Shown here: positions 1 to 11,200 of the stretch, piece after piece | How the letters are laid out: the number at the start of each line of letters is the position of its first letter | How positions within the stretch are numbered: the stretch's first letter is position 1 | Origin: Neonectria sp. B-13 | Taxonomy: Eukaryota > Ascomycota > Sordariomycetes > Hypocreales > Nectriaceae | DNA: 64,000 nucleotides | Assembly: GCA_002682825.1 (NCBI GenBank) | Contig: NOKP01000006.1 | Coordinates: 1,054,001-1,118,000 of the forward strand | Reading direction: 5' to 3' | Program-made: the position numbers and the translations under genes | Notes under the pieces: model-generated | What the model was told of the DNA's origin: nothing | Seen by the model: the letters and a program-made list of their open reading frames with translations, nothing else | The model's database searches: none

Positions 1-334
1 CCAGCCAACGGGTGTCATATCCGGTATTCGTGGCGGATACCGCTCTTTGACCCGGGACGTGAACCTGGCACGTGACGCCATCATCGCTGTGCCCGGAGAG
101 GTCATGGGAAGCCAGTCAGCAGGCGGAGCGGCGAGGGCGGTATGGAAGCGTGCGCCGACTATCATCTTCCGGCCGGCTGTTGGCGTCACCAAGGCCATTG
201 GACAGACTCTGATGGGGGCGACGAACTCAATCGATCCTCACAACCGACGTCGGATTGAGGAGGTAAGCACCTTGTTACCCCTGATTTTGCTTCACCACAT
301 GCTAACTCTTTGACAGAAATACAAGAAACACTAA
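1..334 (+). CDS. atg2: Autophagy-related protein 2, C-terminal end (partial)
   Basis: This is the 3' end of a gene that starts before the window; the first complete codon is at 2. ATG2 is the bridge-like lipid-transfer protein that moves phospholipid from the ER to the growing phagophore and works with ATG9 and ATG18. The visible tail has the features of fungal ATG2 C-termini as I know them: [12 protein letters not shown], the SAGGAARAV segment, [17 protein letters not shown] and a basic ending. The body exon runs to 262, a 54-bp intron (GTAAGC to ACAG) spans 263-316, and the last coding exon is only 317-334, encoding KYKKH and stop. It converges on the GT8 gene, 578 bp downstream. The identification rests on recognised C-terminal motifs, since the lipid-transfer body lies outside the window. 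Confidence 0.85.
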
Positions 335-912
335 ACTCAATGACGAGATCCTATCGGAACTCACTCACGAAAGTCTTCACTCAAGAGGATGGATGCTATT
401 CACGACACTATTTTACAGAACACCAGCGTTGTGGCTTATATCTCTATTTTCAGTTTCTATTCGCTCGATACTCTCTTATTTCTTTTTTTTTTCTGCACAG
501 AAAGCGGGTTTGGGCTGGGGTTACCGTCGCTTCGAGAATACAGTCACGCATCCATCCATGATAGATTGGCGAAAACGGAGCGCCTTCTGATTACGTTGTG
601 TATACGCATAGACGTTGGAGAAGGGAAGCATGAGGTGTTTTTGTTTTGTTTTGTTGAGTCAGGAGTTGGATCTCAGGGGGGATTGTGATAGTTGCCGAAG
701 GGGTTTCATTGATCCTCATTATCAGGGGGATTTGACAGGCAAATGGTTGTTTTTATAGATGATACCTATCCAGAATGATGCCAATATTATGTGTGCCACT
801 TGCCAGGCAACGCATATCCCTCATCCTCGTACGTGCGCTCACCTGGCATCACAGCCACATTCTCATCTCTACAAACCACAACGCCTCGCTTCCCCCTCAA
901 AAAGTCATTCGT
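335..912. other. Convergent intergenic spacer
   Basis: This is the 3' flank shared by ATG2 and the GT8 gene. It holds a 10-base T run at 483-492 and T-rich sequence likely to belong to the two 3' untranslated regions. The short overlapping reading frames show no recognisable protein. Confidence 0.6.
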
Positions 913-1931
913 TTAGAAACGGTCGCTGATTCCCTTTTCCTTCTCTTGCGACTTTCTCTCCCGATTCGCATCGATCCACCACTTGTGTGACTCTTCGGTG
1001 CCGGTCCACTCCCCATTATCGTCTATCTCGTCCCACGGCTTGGGGCTCAATATGTAGTGGATGTTTTTGACCTGGTCGTCGCGCCAGATGGGATGGTGCA
1101 CGCCCTTCCACCGCAGCGTCTTGAGGGCGTTGTAGATGTAGGGCAGGGGCACCCAGCGGCCGCGGTACAGGTCGGACAGCAGCGACTGGTCAGCAAAGTC
1201 CATGTTGGCGGCGTCGGCCTCCATGTGGGCGACGATTTGGTCGTACAGCGCGGCGGACGGGTTGACGACCTGCAGCCCGCCGTTCATGAAGCCCAGCGGT
1301 CCGACGGCCGGGTCGATGCCCTCGGTCTGGGCGGCGTCGGGCTCGGCGTGCTGGAAGGTGAAGGCGCAGTTGGCGGGGATCCAGTCCTTGGGGTAGTGCG
1401 GCTTCTGGAGCGGGTTGCACACGCAGGCGTGGCCGGCGGCGAAGACACGGGTGCTGTTGTCGCGAGTCCCCGTGGCGCTGAGGGACGGCGGGTCGAGCTC
1501 CAGGGTCATCAGCTCGTCCATGTTGCGCAGGACGAGCATGTCGGAGTCGAGCTGGACGACGCGGGTGTACTCGGTCAGCGAGAAGGGCGTGAGCTTGCTC
1601 CAGCAGTCGTAGAAGCGCGGGTCTTGCGAGTAGTCCCGGCCAGCAACGGGCAGCAGGTAGGGAATGTGCTGGGTGGCGATGCCGCGGGCGCGCAGGGCGG
1701 CGTGGCCCTCCTCGGGGAACGAGTCGGTGTAGAGGGCCACGAGTGGGTAGGCGGATTTGACGCGCTGGAGGGAGTGGTGCAGCGTGAGGAGGCCGGAGAG
1801 GTAGTCGAGGTTGGTGATGAGGGTCGTCCAGACTGGTGGATGTTAGATAAGGCACTATGTTTATTGAGGGGAGGAGGATAATCACCCTTGTCTGAGTCGA
1901 CGGCGCGTTTCCTCAGTTCTGATCCTGCCAT
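913..1931 (-). CDS. Glycosyltransferase family 8 (glycogenin/galactinol-synthase-like) protein
   Basis: A 321-residue protein in two exons: 1931-1886 and 1832-913, with a 53-bp intron. The ATG at 1929-1931 was chosen because the short first exon (MAGSELRKRAVDSDK) splices in frame to VWTTLITNLDYLSG, the usual GT8 amino-terminal strand. The metal-binding DxD motif is in VVQLDSDMLVL, at about residues 108-117. Further on, GFMNGGLQVVNPS and DQSLLSDLYRGRW match the nucleotide-sugar GT-A fold of this family. GT8 enzymes are retaining transferases that use UDP-sugars. No signal peptide or membrane anchor is visible, so a cytosolic glycogenin- or galactinol-synthase-like enzyme fits better than a Golgi one. 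Donor and acceptor cannot be told from sequence. Confidence 0.85.
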
Positions 1932-4900
1932 TTTGTCGAGGTTCTGAAGGTGTTGGAGGAGGAGGGTTTGTTGCTTGTTCTTGGTAGAGTAGAAATGATG
2001 ATGTCGTCGAGGTGCGCCAAAATGTCTAGTTCCGGTGGGGGAGGGGTTGGATCCCAAGGGAGGCCCGGAACGGCGGAAGGGTCTCGGAGCTTAACCACAA
2101 GACGAGACACTGTAAGATGGGATACAGAGGATTAAAGAAATGAGAGGATATTCAAGATTTCCGAGAATTGAGTAATTGATGCGTATACAATGGACTGGAC
2201 AGTATGCCGTTGTGTTGCGGCGCCGGAGCTCCATGGCGGGGCAGAGCTGTCATGACGCAATTGGCAATTGGCAATTTTGAGAACGGGTTGGAGATGGGAG
2301 ATTAGTGTCTTTCACTGCTAGAACATCTAGACTGCTGTCTGTAGACTACATGGCAGCGCAAAAGTCTAGATGGTCTTTTGCCTTTGGATATCATTATACC
2401 TCTTTCCACATACCTACTCCACCGCGGGCTTCGTCAAGTCCGGGATCGCCAGGAACGGCATTGATCTAAGCACGAACCAGTGGGCAACCCACGATTTGAA
2501 AGCTTGCGTTATCGCCAGTTGAGCTCTCGATAAGGCAGGTCACGGTCCCCAGAGCGGCTTGAAGGTTTGAGACTACCTGTAGCCCAAGGCAACGAGCTTT
2601 GGGACAAGATAGATGGAGTGCCATCAGCAACTCCGGGTAATGTAGGAGACAGATCTCCCCGCCGCATTCCTACCCAGGCTTTGCAGCGTAATCATCAGAC
2701 TCAGTCGCTGTAGACGTCTGGTCTCTCCAATGAGAGGAGAGCACGCGTGGTGCCGGTGTGTTGTATCGCAGCTGCACTTATAGACCACCCTTTCGGACAT
2801 GTCACCGCGATTGGGGGAGGGTCAGGATCAGCAGGAATCGGATCATCCGGCTGCAGGATGCGAATGCGAAACGAGAGCGGTCGGAGCGAAACACTGCATA
2901 CTATGTACTTTGCATACGTCTTATGAGACGGGACCGCGCACGCAGCCGATGGACTGATGCCATTATGATCGGATGTCAGAGCACGCACATGGCGGCAGAT
3001 ACAGAGCGACCGGGTTGGCGATTGGAGCGAAAGAGTGGCTATCGAAGACGGCGTCCGACGAGATAATGCAGAGTCAAGCTCTAGTCTGTCTGTTCAACCC
3101 ACGCGGACAGAAACGCCCCAATCACAACGGGAGGGATAGCAAGCAGTTAGGAACGGAGGCTACCTTATGCGTGCCAGTTGATGGGAGAGGAGGGGGGGTA
3201 TGTCTACAGGACCGTACGAGGGCTTCCCCCTCTGTTTGCCGGTCTTGTCTTTGAGAGGTTCGGCGACAGAGATGGCCGAGACGGAGACTGACTTCAATCG
3301 CGTCGGATGAGTCCCGGCGACTTGGTCTTAAAAAAGGGAAGATATTCGGATGGTTCCGACGGTGGAAGATGAATTCGAGAGTACTACTACTAGTACCTCC
3401 GTACTCTAGTAAGGTTCGTACCATCGGAGCCCCTGCCGCCGATTCGGGGTCGGTGAACCGAGTACGTACTTACCTTTCTGTTGAGGTGACGGGACACGGC
3501 GGTGGCTGTCATTTCAGACGCTAGCCACGGTGAGTCGCGGCCTTCACCTTGCACTATTTGTCTCTGCCGGCGCTGCTAGGCTGCAACTGCCAGGTCAGAC
3601 TCGGTGAGGCACCCACTCAACCACCCAGGCCAAAGCACAGTTCAACAGTTTCATGCCGCGATGCCAAAATAGCAACACAAGGCCAAGGGGGAAGGAAATA
3701 AGTTGAAATTGTCCATTTTCCTTGTACCGCCTCAACCCCCACCCCCGCCTCCTGTCCTCTGGCCTGGACCGCCTGGTCTGGCTGCGTTGGAACGCACCAG
3801 CCCCGACCGACTCAACAAAGACCCAAGACAGAATGCCGCCAGCAGCACGTGCTGAACCCCTGGAGGCTGGACGGCCACTCGCTCACAGGGCCGCCCTTGC
3901 GCGCAGGCGACCATCACAGACACTCACACCAAGTGCCGAAAGCTGTGACTCTCGCTTTGGAAATTGCCGACCACGGAGACGAAACTCGGATGAACTGGAC
4001 GGTTCCGAAGATGGGCCTCGTAACTACGAAGGACTTGAGCTGGCAATAACCGCGCGAGATGGTTCCTCATCGCCGACCTCTGGAGCAGCAGTCGGTCCCG
4101 GTGGTCCGCGGCAATGGCCAGGGCAGCTCACTCACTGCCGTCGGGGAAACCACCGGTGCTGAGAAATACTGTGGAATTGGGGCCATTGAAACCCCCCGGC
4201 CAAATGGCGACTCCCCCGAGCAACCGAGCTGGCGGGTGGTTCCTGGGCCTTCTTCGCTCGCTGCTGCGGGCCAGGGCACCGAAGAGCGGCGCACCCCTGC
4301 CTGGGCCCTGGAGCTGGAGCTTGAACACTGGACCGACAGCTCTGAGCTCTCTGTGACTGTGAGTGACCCCAGCCAATCCCAGTGCCGTGCCGGCGACCGT
4401 TAGCTTGGCTGCCGCTTTTGGTAACGAGGACGGGACTCCAAGATAACTACCCTCCGAAGAGGACGGAGAACCCCAGGGAGGGACGGGGGAAATAGCCTTG
4501 AGTCACGGGTCTCACATTTAGTTCCTGCTTGAGGTATGGATGTTGTGATTGCGCGTCCCCGTGGTGGCTTAGCCGTGCTCTTGTTCGTGCATGGTCTCCC
4601 AAGCGAAGCTGTTGATGACTGCCCCCACCATGTTTTGGTCCAGATCTTCTGCTGTTCGTTCCCCTGCCGAGCCCAGATTTGATCAGCAGAAACATGGGGG
4701 AGAGACAAGACCGGCGCATTGGTGGCTTCTGTCCCCCTGCTAAAGCGGCGCTGCTCCTCAGAGGCTGCCTCAACGAAGTTCCAGTGCAACTGCAGGTAAC
4801 CCGATGACACCACCACCGGCATTCGTGTTTCCGTCGCCCTGTTGATCGTCGATTCTTTCTGCATAGCTGGCTGTGGAGGGAACGAGAACTGAGCACGTGG

Positions 4901-5783
4901 CGTGGCGTGGCGATTTTCTTGGAATTCCAAGGTTCTTTCCGTCGTTCAAGGCCGGGGGGTTCTGTCTGTCCTGTCCCGTCCCGGACGCCGACGCCGACTC
5001 CGACAATCCACGGACCACGGTGAGGCGGCGCGGTCCCCTTCAGCTCGCGGGGGATCAACCCCGTGCTCCCTCCCAGCCAGCAGGGGAACTCCCGCGGACA
5101 GGGCGGCGCTGCGTTAGCCTGAGGTTCCATGATTGGATCTCAACGCCAGGCTGTTCCCCGCTGCGCTGTGGACTCCGCAGGTTGCGTGTGTGTGTCGCTG
5201 CGTAAATGCAGTCAAGTCGAGTTACCGCCCGTCCCTCTGACTGACCGACTCGCTCCCCCTCCCCCCCCCCCCTGGAACTGTGGACGGGTGACCAAAGCCA
5301 TTGATGGGAATTTTTCCCGAACTGGGAAACAGGAAGTGGGCGGGTGGGTGTGTACCAAGTCAAGTCAAGTCAAGCTCCAAGCATGGAATAGGTGACGAGG
5401 AGGAGTGTGACACACCCGTTCTCCATCTCACAAGGTACGCGGAGTAGAATACCTTGCCTCACAACAAGTATATCTAGAGCTTCCCAGTCTTGTCCCCGTC
5501 CCGTCCCTGTTTTCCCCTCCCCTTCCGTCTCATCTCATCTCCTCGCATCCTTCTCCTCTTATCTCGCTGTAGTTCCCAACGCAGTCCCTCCAACCTTCCC
5601 TCCATCTCAACATCCCAATTGCTCCCACCCCAACCGCTCCCATTACCAATTGCCAATTGCGGGCCTGCTCTCCATCGGCATCTCGTCTCCTGATCGCCGT
5701 CACCGCCTAGTACTTCCCTTATAAGCTCGGGTCCCAGACTCCCACTCTACACACAACTCCCAGCACAGCTGCAATCCATCACA
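1932..5783. other. Long gene-free spacer, 3.9 kb
   Basis: I find no supported gene here. Open frames of up to about 230 codons exist on both strands (for example 4447-5130 minus), but they are rich in Arg, Pro and Gly, overlap one another and match nothing I recognise. Small simple repeats occur: AATTGGC copies at 2260-2276, four AAGTC units at about 5357-5375 and a 10-C run near 5262. The pyrimidine-rich stretch 5480-5780 is probably promoter and 5' leader of the gene at 5784. Confidence 0.5.
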
Positions 5784-6455
5784 ATGTCGTCAAGAATCGC
5801 CGTTTCCGCCTCAAAACTGTCCCGCGCCGCCGTGGACTCCCAGCGCAGCGCCGGCGCGGTGCTGATGCCCAAGTACGACGAGCTCCTGCGCGCCCGCCGC
5901 ACCGATGAGGTATGTTTGGCTCGCAATCCCAATTCCCATGCTCGTCCTCGCTAACCTTGTCGTCTGCAGTCCCGCGGCATCACCACCACCCACCGTCCCA
6001 CCCCCCAGCCCTCCATCGCCAACCGCACCAAGCCCCTGATGCAGGGCTTCCACTCGTCGCCCTCCCAATCGGCGCCCGTCGCCCAGCTCGACACCACCAT
6101 CCTGCCGCCGCTGCACCCGGTCCCCGTCACCTCCGAGGACCTCCCCCGGATGCCGCTCCTCCCGGACAACTACGGCGCCTACCACGCCTCGCTCTCCGAC
6201 GCCGCCGACCTTAGCGCCCGCTTCCGCGCCACCATCGTCGCCGCCGACCCCGACAACGTCGTCCCCGGCGCGCCCCTCGCCGCCGTCGAGGGCGTCACCG
6301 TTGACGGCGTCGAGCTCAAGTTCGCCCACCAGCAGTCCCAGCAGGAGATTGACGCGGACACGGACCGCAGCACCTTCATGTTCGACATGTGGCGCAGCAT
6401 GGTCGACGATGTCTTGAGCACCACCAACGCCAGTGCGCAGAAGAAATCAAACTAA
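5784..6455 (+). CDS. Unidentified protein, possibly mitochondrial
   Basis: A 203-residue protein in two exons, 5784-5909 and 5970-6455. The 60-bp intron has GTATGT donor, CTAAC branch site and CTGCAG acceptor, and frame is kept. The strong bias to C in third positions supports real coding. I do not recognise the family. The amino terminus is basic and poor in acid residues (MSSRIAVSASKLSRAAVDSQ), and a GFHSSPSQ segment at about residue 64 resembles the ends of fungal mitochondrial presequences, so mitochondrial import is a reasonable inference. The middle is Pro-rich (PPLHPVPVTSEDLPRMPLLP). The carboxyl part, about residues 110-200, is acidic and looks folded. It converges on RAE1. Confidence 0.75.
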
Positions 6456-7006
6456 TCTGCCTTCACGGGAGTCTGTCACGATACGGGGGGGAGGTGATGT
6501 GCTAGGGTACCGGTCTTTCATGATAACCGACCTTGCTGGACTTGGGGGATATGATATAGCGTTGTAATTGCTTCTACTGCCTCGCACTCTAATAGTCAAC
6601 GGTACAATGCTCCGGCTTGGAGCTCCGAGTAGCTTTCATGATCTGGACGAATCACAATGGGAAAAAAATCCAACATTGATTATTCATGCTTCAAAAGAAT
6701 GATGGCGGCCAAAAAGTGTTCAAATGCCAATTTTGCCAGCCAGTTCTACCTAGGTGCCTAAAGTGCTGTGCCTGCCATGTCTTGTTTTGGTGTGATAGTT
6801 GTGTGTTGTTCCTATGGTATCATCTCTCGTAACACCCTCCATCCACCATCCACCATTCCTTTTTCCACTGGCTCCGTTCCACATCTCCCTTTCGCTCAGA
6901 CAATCTTTCCCTTTCGTACATACTCAGTGACCAAATCAGTTACCGATCGATCCCTTCCTTTCCTTATCCGCCCATCTCTCAATCACCATCCATTATTATT
7001 ACCCCT
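6456..7006. other. Convergent spacer between the 5784 gene and RAE1
   Basis: This contains the two 3' flanks. The stretch 6830-7010 is pyrimidine-rich with CATCCAC repeats and has no credible reading frame. Confidence 0.5.
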
Positions 7007-8204
7007 TTACCTCTTCTTCATCGACGGTCGGGGCTTGCACTCATCGTTGTTGACCGGGTGCAGCATGACCTTGATAGGATAGTTCTGCGTGTTGTGCTGG
7101 TATCCCTTGCTCCAGTCGTAACTAACGGCGTAGGCGAAGATGCTACCATTCTTGTTGAAGGTTGTGGACGTGATGCTACCGCCCACGTTGGGGTAGCCCT
7201 TGAGTCGGTGCTTGGCGTCCTTGTCCCAGAAGTGGAACGTACCGTCGCTACCGGCCGTGCTGAAGGTGCCGTGGACGGGGTGGAAGGAGATGTCGTTGAC
7301 GGCGTAGACGTTGGTGACGCTGTTGGCGGGAGGGTCGCGGTGACACTTGAATGAGAAGTTGGAGCTGAACGCGTTAGAGTCTGGCCGGACATGGGGTGCA
7401 AGATCAGGGACATACTTTGAATCCTTTTCCTCCACGTATTGAATAGCACATCTACCCTCGATGCTACCGATAGCGAAGCCTGCCGAGTCGGTGAAGCAGC
7501 TCACCACCCTCGTCTGCCACTTCAGGGGGCTCTGCAGCGTCTTGTAGAACTTGGTGGGGTTCTTAAGGTCGATGACGTTGATGTAGCGGTCCGCCGTGCC
7601 GACGACGCAGAGGTTGTCTCGGACGTCCAGCGTGTACACTCGCTCCTGGCAAGCCACCGTCGCTGCGGGACCCTGCTGTCGGAGATCCCAGTACTTGACC
7701 GTCTTGTCCCAGGATCCGGACACCACCATGGGGCCGTTGCCGCTGTCGAAGAAGCGGACTGATCGCACGGGCTGGTCGTGGGTGCCGATGACGATGTCTT
7801 GCTGCGAGGCGAGGTCGCAGACCTTGATGTTCTTGTCGGCGCCGGCCGAGGCGATCTTGGTTCCATCCTGATATCCGGGGTTAGCTCATGTCTCCATGGT
7901 TCCAGCGAGTTCAGTCATAGGAGAGCAGGAGGCGTCTTACCTTGGAGAAATCGACGTTCAGGACGGGTTGGGTGTGTTCGTAGGCGTGGCGGCCTTGGCT
8001 CTGGCCGTTCGCGGCGATCTCGTAGACGCGGACCTTGTTATCCCAGCTGGCCACGGCGAGGAAGTCGGGGCCGTTGGGCGCAGGCGAGAAGGCCAGGTCG
8101 GAGACGGCATCGGTGGGAGGGTCGGACAGAGCGACGTCCGACTTGAGGTCGCCGACGGTGTTGCTCGCCGACGCGCCCGCGGCGTTGCCAAAGAGTCCTG
8201 ACAT
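7007..8204 (-). CDS. rae1: mRNA export WD40 protein Rae1/Gle2
   Basis: A 374-residue WD40 propeller protein. Exon 1 is 8204-7941 and exon 2 is 7867-7007. The 73-bp intron has GTAAGA donor, GCTAAC branch site and ATCAG acceptor. Rae1/Gle2 binds the GLEBS motif of Nup98-type nucleoporins at the nuclear pore and promotes poly(A) RNA export. The amino end opens with a short Ser/Ala-rich stretch, then SDLAFSP and LAVASWDNKVRVYE. Next come the repeats DGTKIASAGADKNIKV, MVVSGSWDKTVKYWDLR and the Rae1 signature GSIEGRCAIQYVEEKDS, then TFSTAGSDGTFHFWDKDAK and a final blade near YAVSYDWSKGYQ. Length and the EGRCAIQY segment are diagnostic for Rae1/Bub3-type propellers. The CP/SNF-like Pro and Asn pattern favours Rae1 over Bub3. 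Confidence 0.93.
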
Positions 8205-11200
8205 TGTTGCGATCGAGAAGCGAAGCAAAGCAAACTAGGAGGTTGCTGTTTTTTTTTCTCGTGTCTTTCGAGCTGAGCGCAGACGAACGGGAGGGCAATC
8301 GAAGGCGGCGGATTCAGTCGTGAGATGGTCTCTCGAGTCGTAAGAGAATGGCTTCCGAATGGGAGGGACTCGAACCGGTCGTCGAGGATGGATGCGCCGG
8401 AGCTTTGTATGTCGAGGCGGATGAACAGGCACGAAGGCAGCTGCACCAGCCTTCCCAAGCCGAAGCTCGGATTGGCTCAGCGTCGACCACTACGCGGTGG
8501 AAAAACGGCCCTAGGCGCACGCCCCGTAAACCTGCCTAAGGCCACTCCCCCAGAGCCCCATCGCATAAAAATTCAAACACGAGCTCTAGCTTTCAATTTT
8601 TCTCTTTCCTTCACCACCCTCCTCGTTCAACAAATCGCCATTCGGAGCTCACACACAGAGACGCTGCAACTTGCTTGCAGCGTCTCGCATCCCTTCCAAG
8701 CTCTGGGAGAAAGTCCCCGGACGTCTCTTTTATCGAGAATGCGGAAACGCGCCGCCATAAAAGCACAGCGGCTGACCTCGGCCGCCCAGGCCCTCTCCCT
8801 GCGCCGGCCCTGTTCCACTGCTCGACCCTCGCCAAGCAATCCAGCCTGACGTGTCTGCTTACGCCCCCGGCCCTCATGGATGAAGATATGAGTCCGAGCC
8901 GGTGGGATGTGGCGGTCGCTTCGAGCTGGTGCGCTGCGCGAGGGGAGGTGGGCAGACGTTGCGTGCTCGCGGGTGTGGCGTCGGGCGCCGAGGACTTGTT
9001 GTCGAGGTTGATAGGTATGCGATTGCCCGGCGAAAGCTGGGTTACTCAATGGGGCTCATTCTTGACGCGAGGGGGGTGCCACCGTCGACCTTCCGGCGAC
9101 GATTCCCTCTTTTTTTCACTCTAAACTTCGCTGGAAGTCCTCTTTTGAGGGTGTCGGAACCGGATTCGAGACGGGGTTCAAGTTCACATGATGATGACCA
9201 TATAGAGTCAAGCACTGAGGCAGGAAAAACCTGCCGATGCTGATAACATACTATGTCAACTGATCAACTTGAACTCTGCTTGTTTCTGTTTCGGGTCGAT
9301 CCTGGAACCCTTAGATATTTAGATAGATATTGCCGTGCTCTGCCTCTCCTTTGACATTTACGCTTGAGTTGGGAGGTCTTCTTAAGTCTTGTGGAAGCCC
9401 ACTCTCTCCTAGCTGGTGCTAGATAACAAGTAGCGGCCAACTATGGGAGTAGACCCTATCACGGCGTCATGTCAGTTGGGGTTGTGGCCTCTAGCCGCCA
9501 TCACGCACTGGTGTAGTGGCATCCAACGTGATGTCTTGATTGTCATCAAGAGCCACGACAGGTTCGTCCTGAACATGTGCGAGAGTAGCAGCCCACGTCA
9601 CTGGTTGGGTTGTGTCGAACCTTGCTGTTTAATTCCATACTTAGACCTGCATTGGACACAGCACGCCAAAAGATGTGGTTGTCTCAATCAAACTCTGGTT
9701 CTAGATCATCTCTTCCTGAGGAAATGTCAACACAAGCTCCCCTTGGTACTGGCATCGATCAACCGCGACGTAACGACCCAGCTATAGTCTTCAAGTCCAT
9801 TTACCCACGCTCTCTTCATGGTCTCCAGAACACTGGGTGTCATGTAGGGCAATTGGTACCATAACTATGGCAGATGCTGCCCTTGCCGTCCAAAAGATTG
9901 CGCCTGTAGATCGTAGCACGTAGAGGGAAGCTTGAGGATGGTTTGCAGTCCATTTTCTTACCCATTGTCTATCCTTGGCTGTGAACAGACTGTGGCAACG
10001 GCCTAGAGGGCGATGGAAATCCCAGTGGATCTACCTGTCTTGAGGATAAGTTCACTATCGACGTCAACGATGAGTCCGCTTTGTTGTCTCAGCCAGTGTG
10101 ACGACAGGTCCATATGGACGCGGCCGTGACAAATGAAGAGGAACCCACGAAAGGTGCGTTTAACTAGGCCTACGACAAAAAAACCACTTAGCCAGATGAT
10201 TTTTATTATTCATGAGTTAGAGGGGATCTCCCACAGCATTGATTCATTTGGGCATCTGATGGTCGATGTCGCAGTGACGCAGGCGGCTACGAAAACTGTT
10301 TCTGATCAAGACTCTGTCGCCGTGTAACTGTCCAGAAACTGGACAGCAAGCACTTCCGGACCTTTCGGGTTTTGGCCACCTTCAAAGCCAGCGCTTCTCT
10401 GACAGTTCACGATTCAGGTGATAAAATAAATAAAAAGCAAAAGGGCAACGTCATAACTGTTGAGATTAGAGTGCTGGAGAGCTGGTTGGTGGGGAATGAG
10501 AAGCCGCAGCCGTGTAACTGCGTTACATCCACGGGTGGTCTACTTGGTGCAGAACTGACGTAGTCTTGACGGAACTTCGCAGACGTAGACTATTTGCAGT
10601 CTACATGTTTCATCCTGAGCTGGTGCCAGATGCTCTTCAGGGACACCTGCATCGGACGGTCGGGAAGAGTTGAACCTTTAACTAGTTCCTAGGAATGTAT
10701 CCCAGAATGGTTTCGTTTTCATCACGGAGCCAACTTGACGTCGAGAATAGCAAACCCAGAGTTTTGGCATGCACCCAACCTGACCTGGGGACGCGGCAGG
10801 TGTTAGGACTCTGTCTCAACTTGGTCTTGTCACAGTTTGATCTTCATCCGCCATCGCGTCCGGAACGACGGCACGGGCAGGGCAACATCTGGACACCACC
10901 CCCCTCGACACCCTGACCCCTTGGCGACTCCTGCTCAACCTTGTATCTTTTCCCCGCGGTGGGAAAAATCCGGGGAGGCGGCGAGACTGCGACGAGGGTT
11001 CGTCGAGGTGGGTGTCCGGGCTGCGGGCGGGATTGGGCCGAAGCGCGAATCCTGGTCGGAAGGGCTTTTCCGGAACGTGAAGGACGGACATGAATGATCT
11101 GATGCGGGGACGGGCATGGGTTCATTGGGGCTAGGAGACAGGAAGGATGAAGGCAGAGTTCAGTTGGTAGACTACGGATAAATAAATGCCTGTACTTTGT

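Noticed and set aside
1057..1881. 274-codon plus-strand frame
   Set aside because: It is antisense to the GT8 gene, rich in Val and Gly from GC-biased codons, and has no domain.
4447..5130. 227-codon minus-strand frame in the 2-5.8 kb spacer
   Set aside because: The composition is Arg/Ser/His-rich, other frames overlap it throughout, and no motif or splice pattern supports it.
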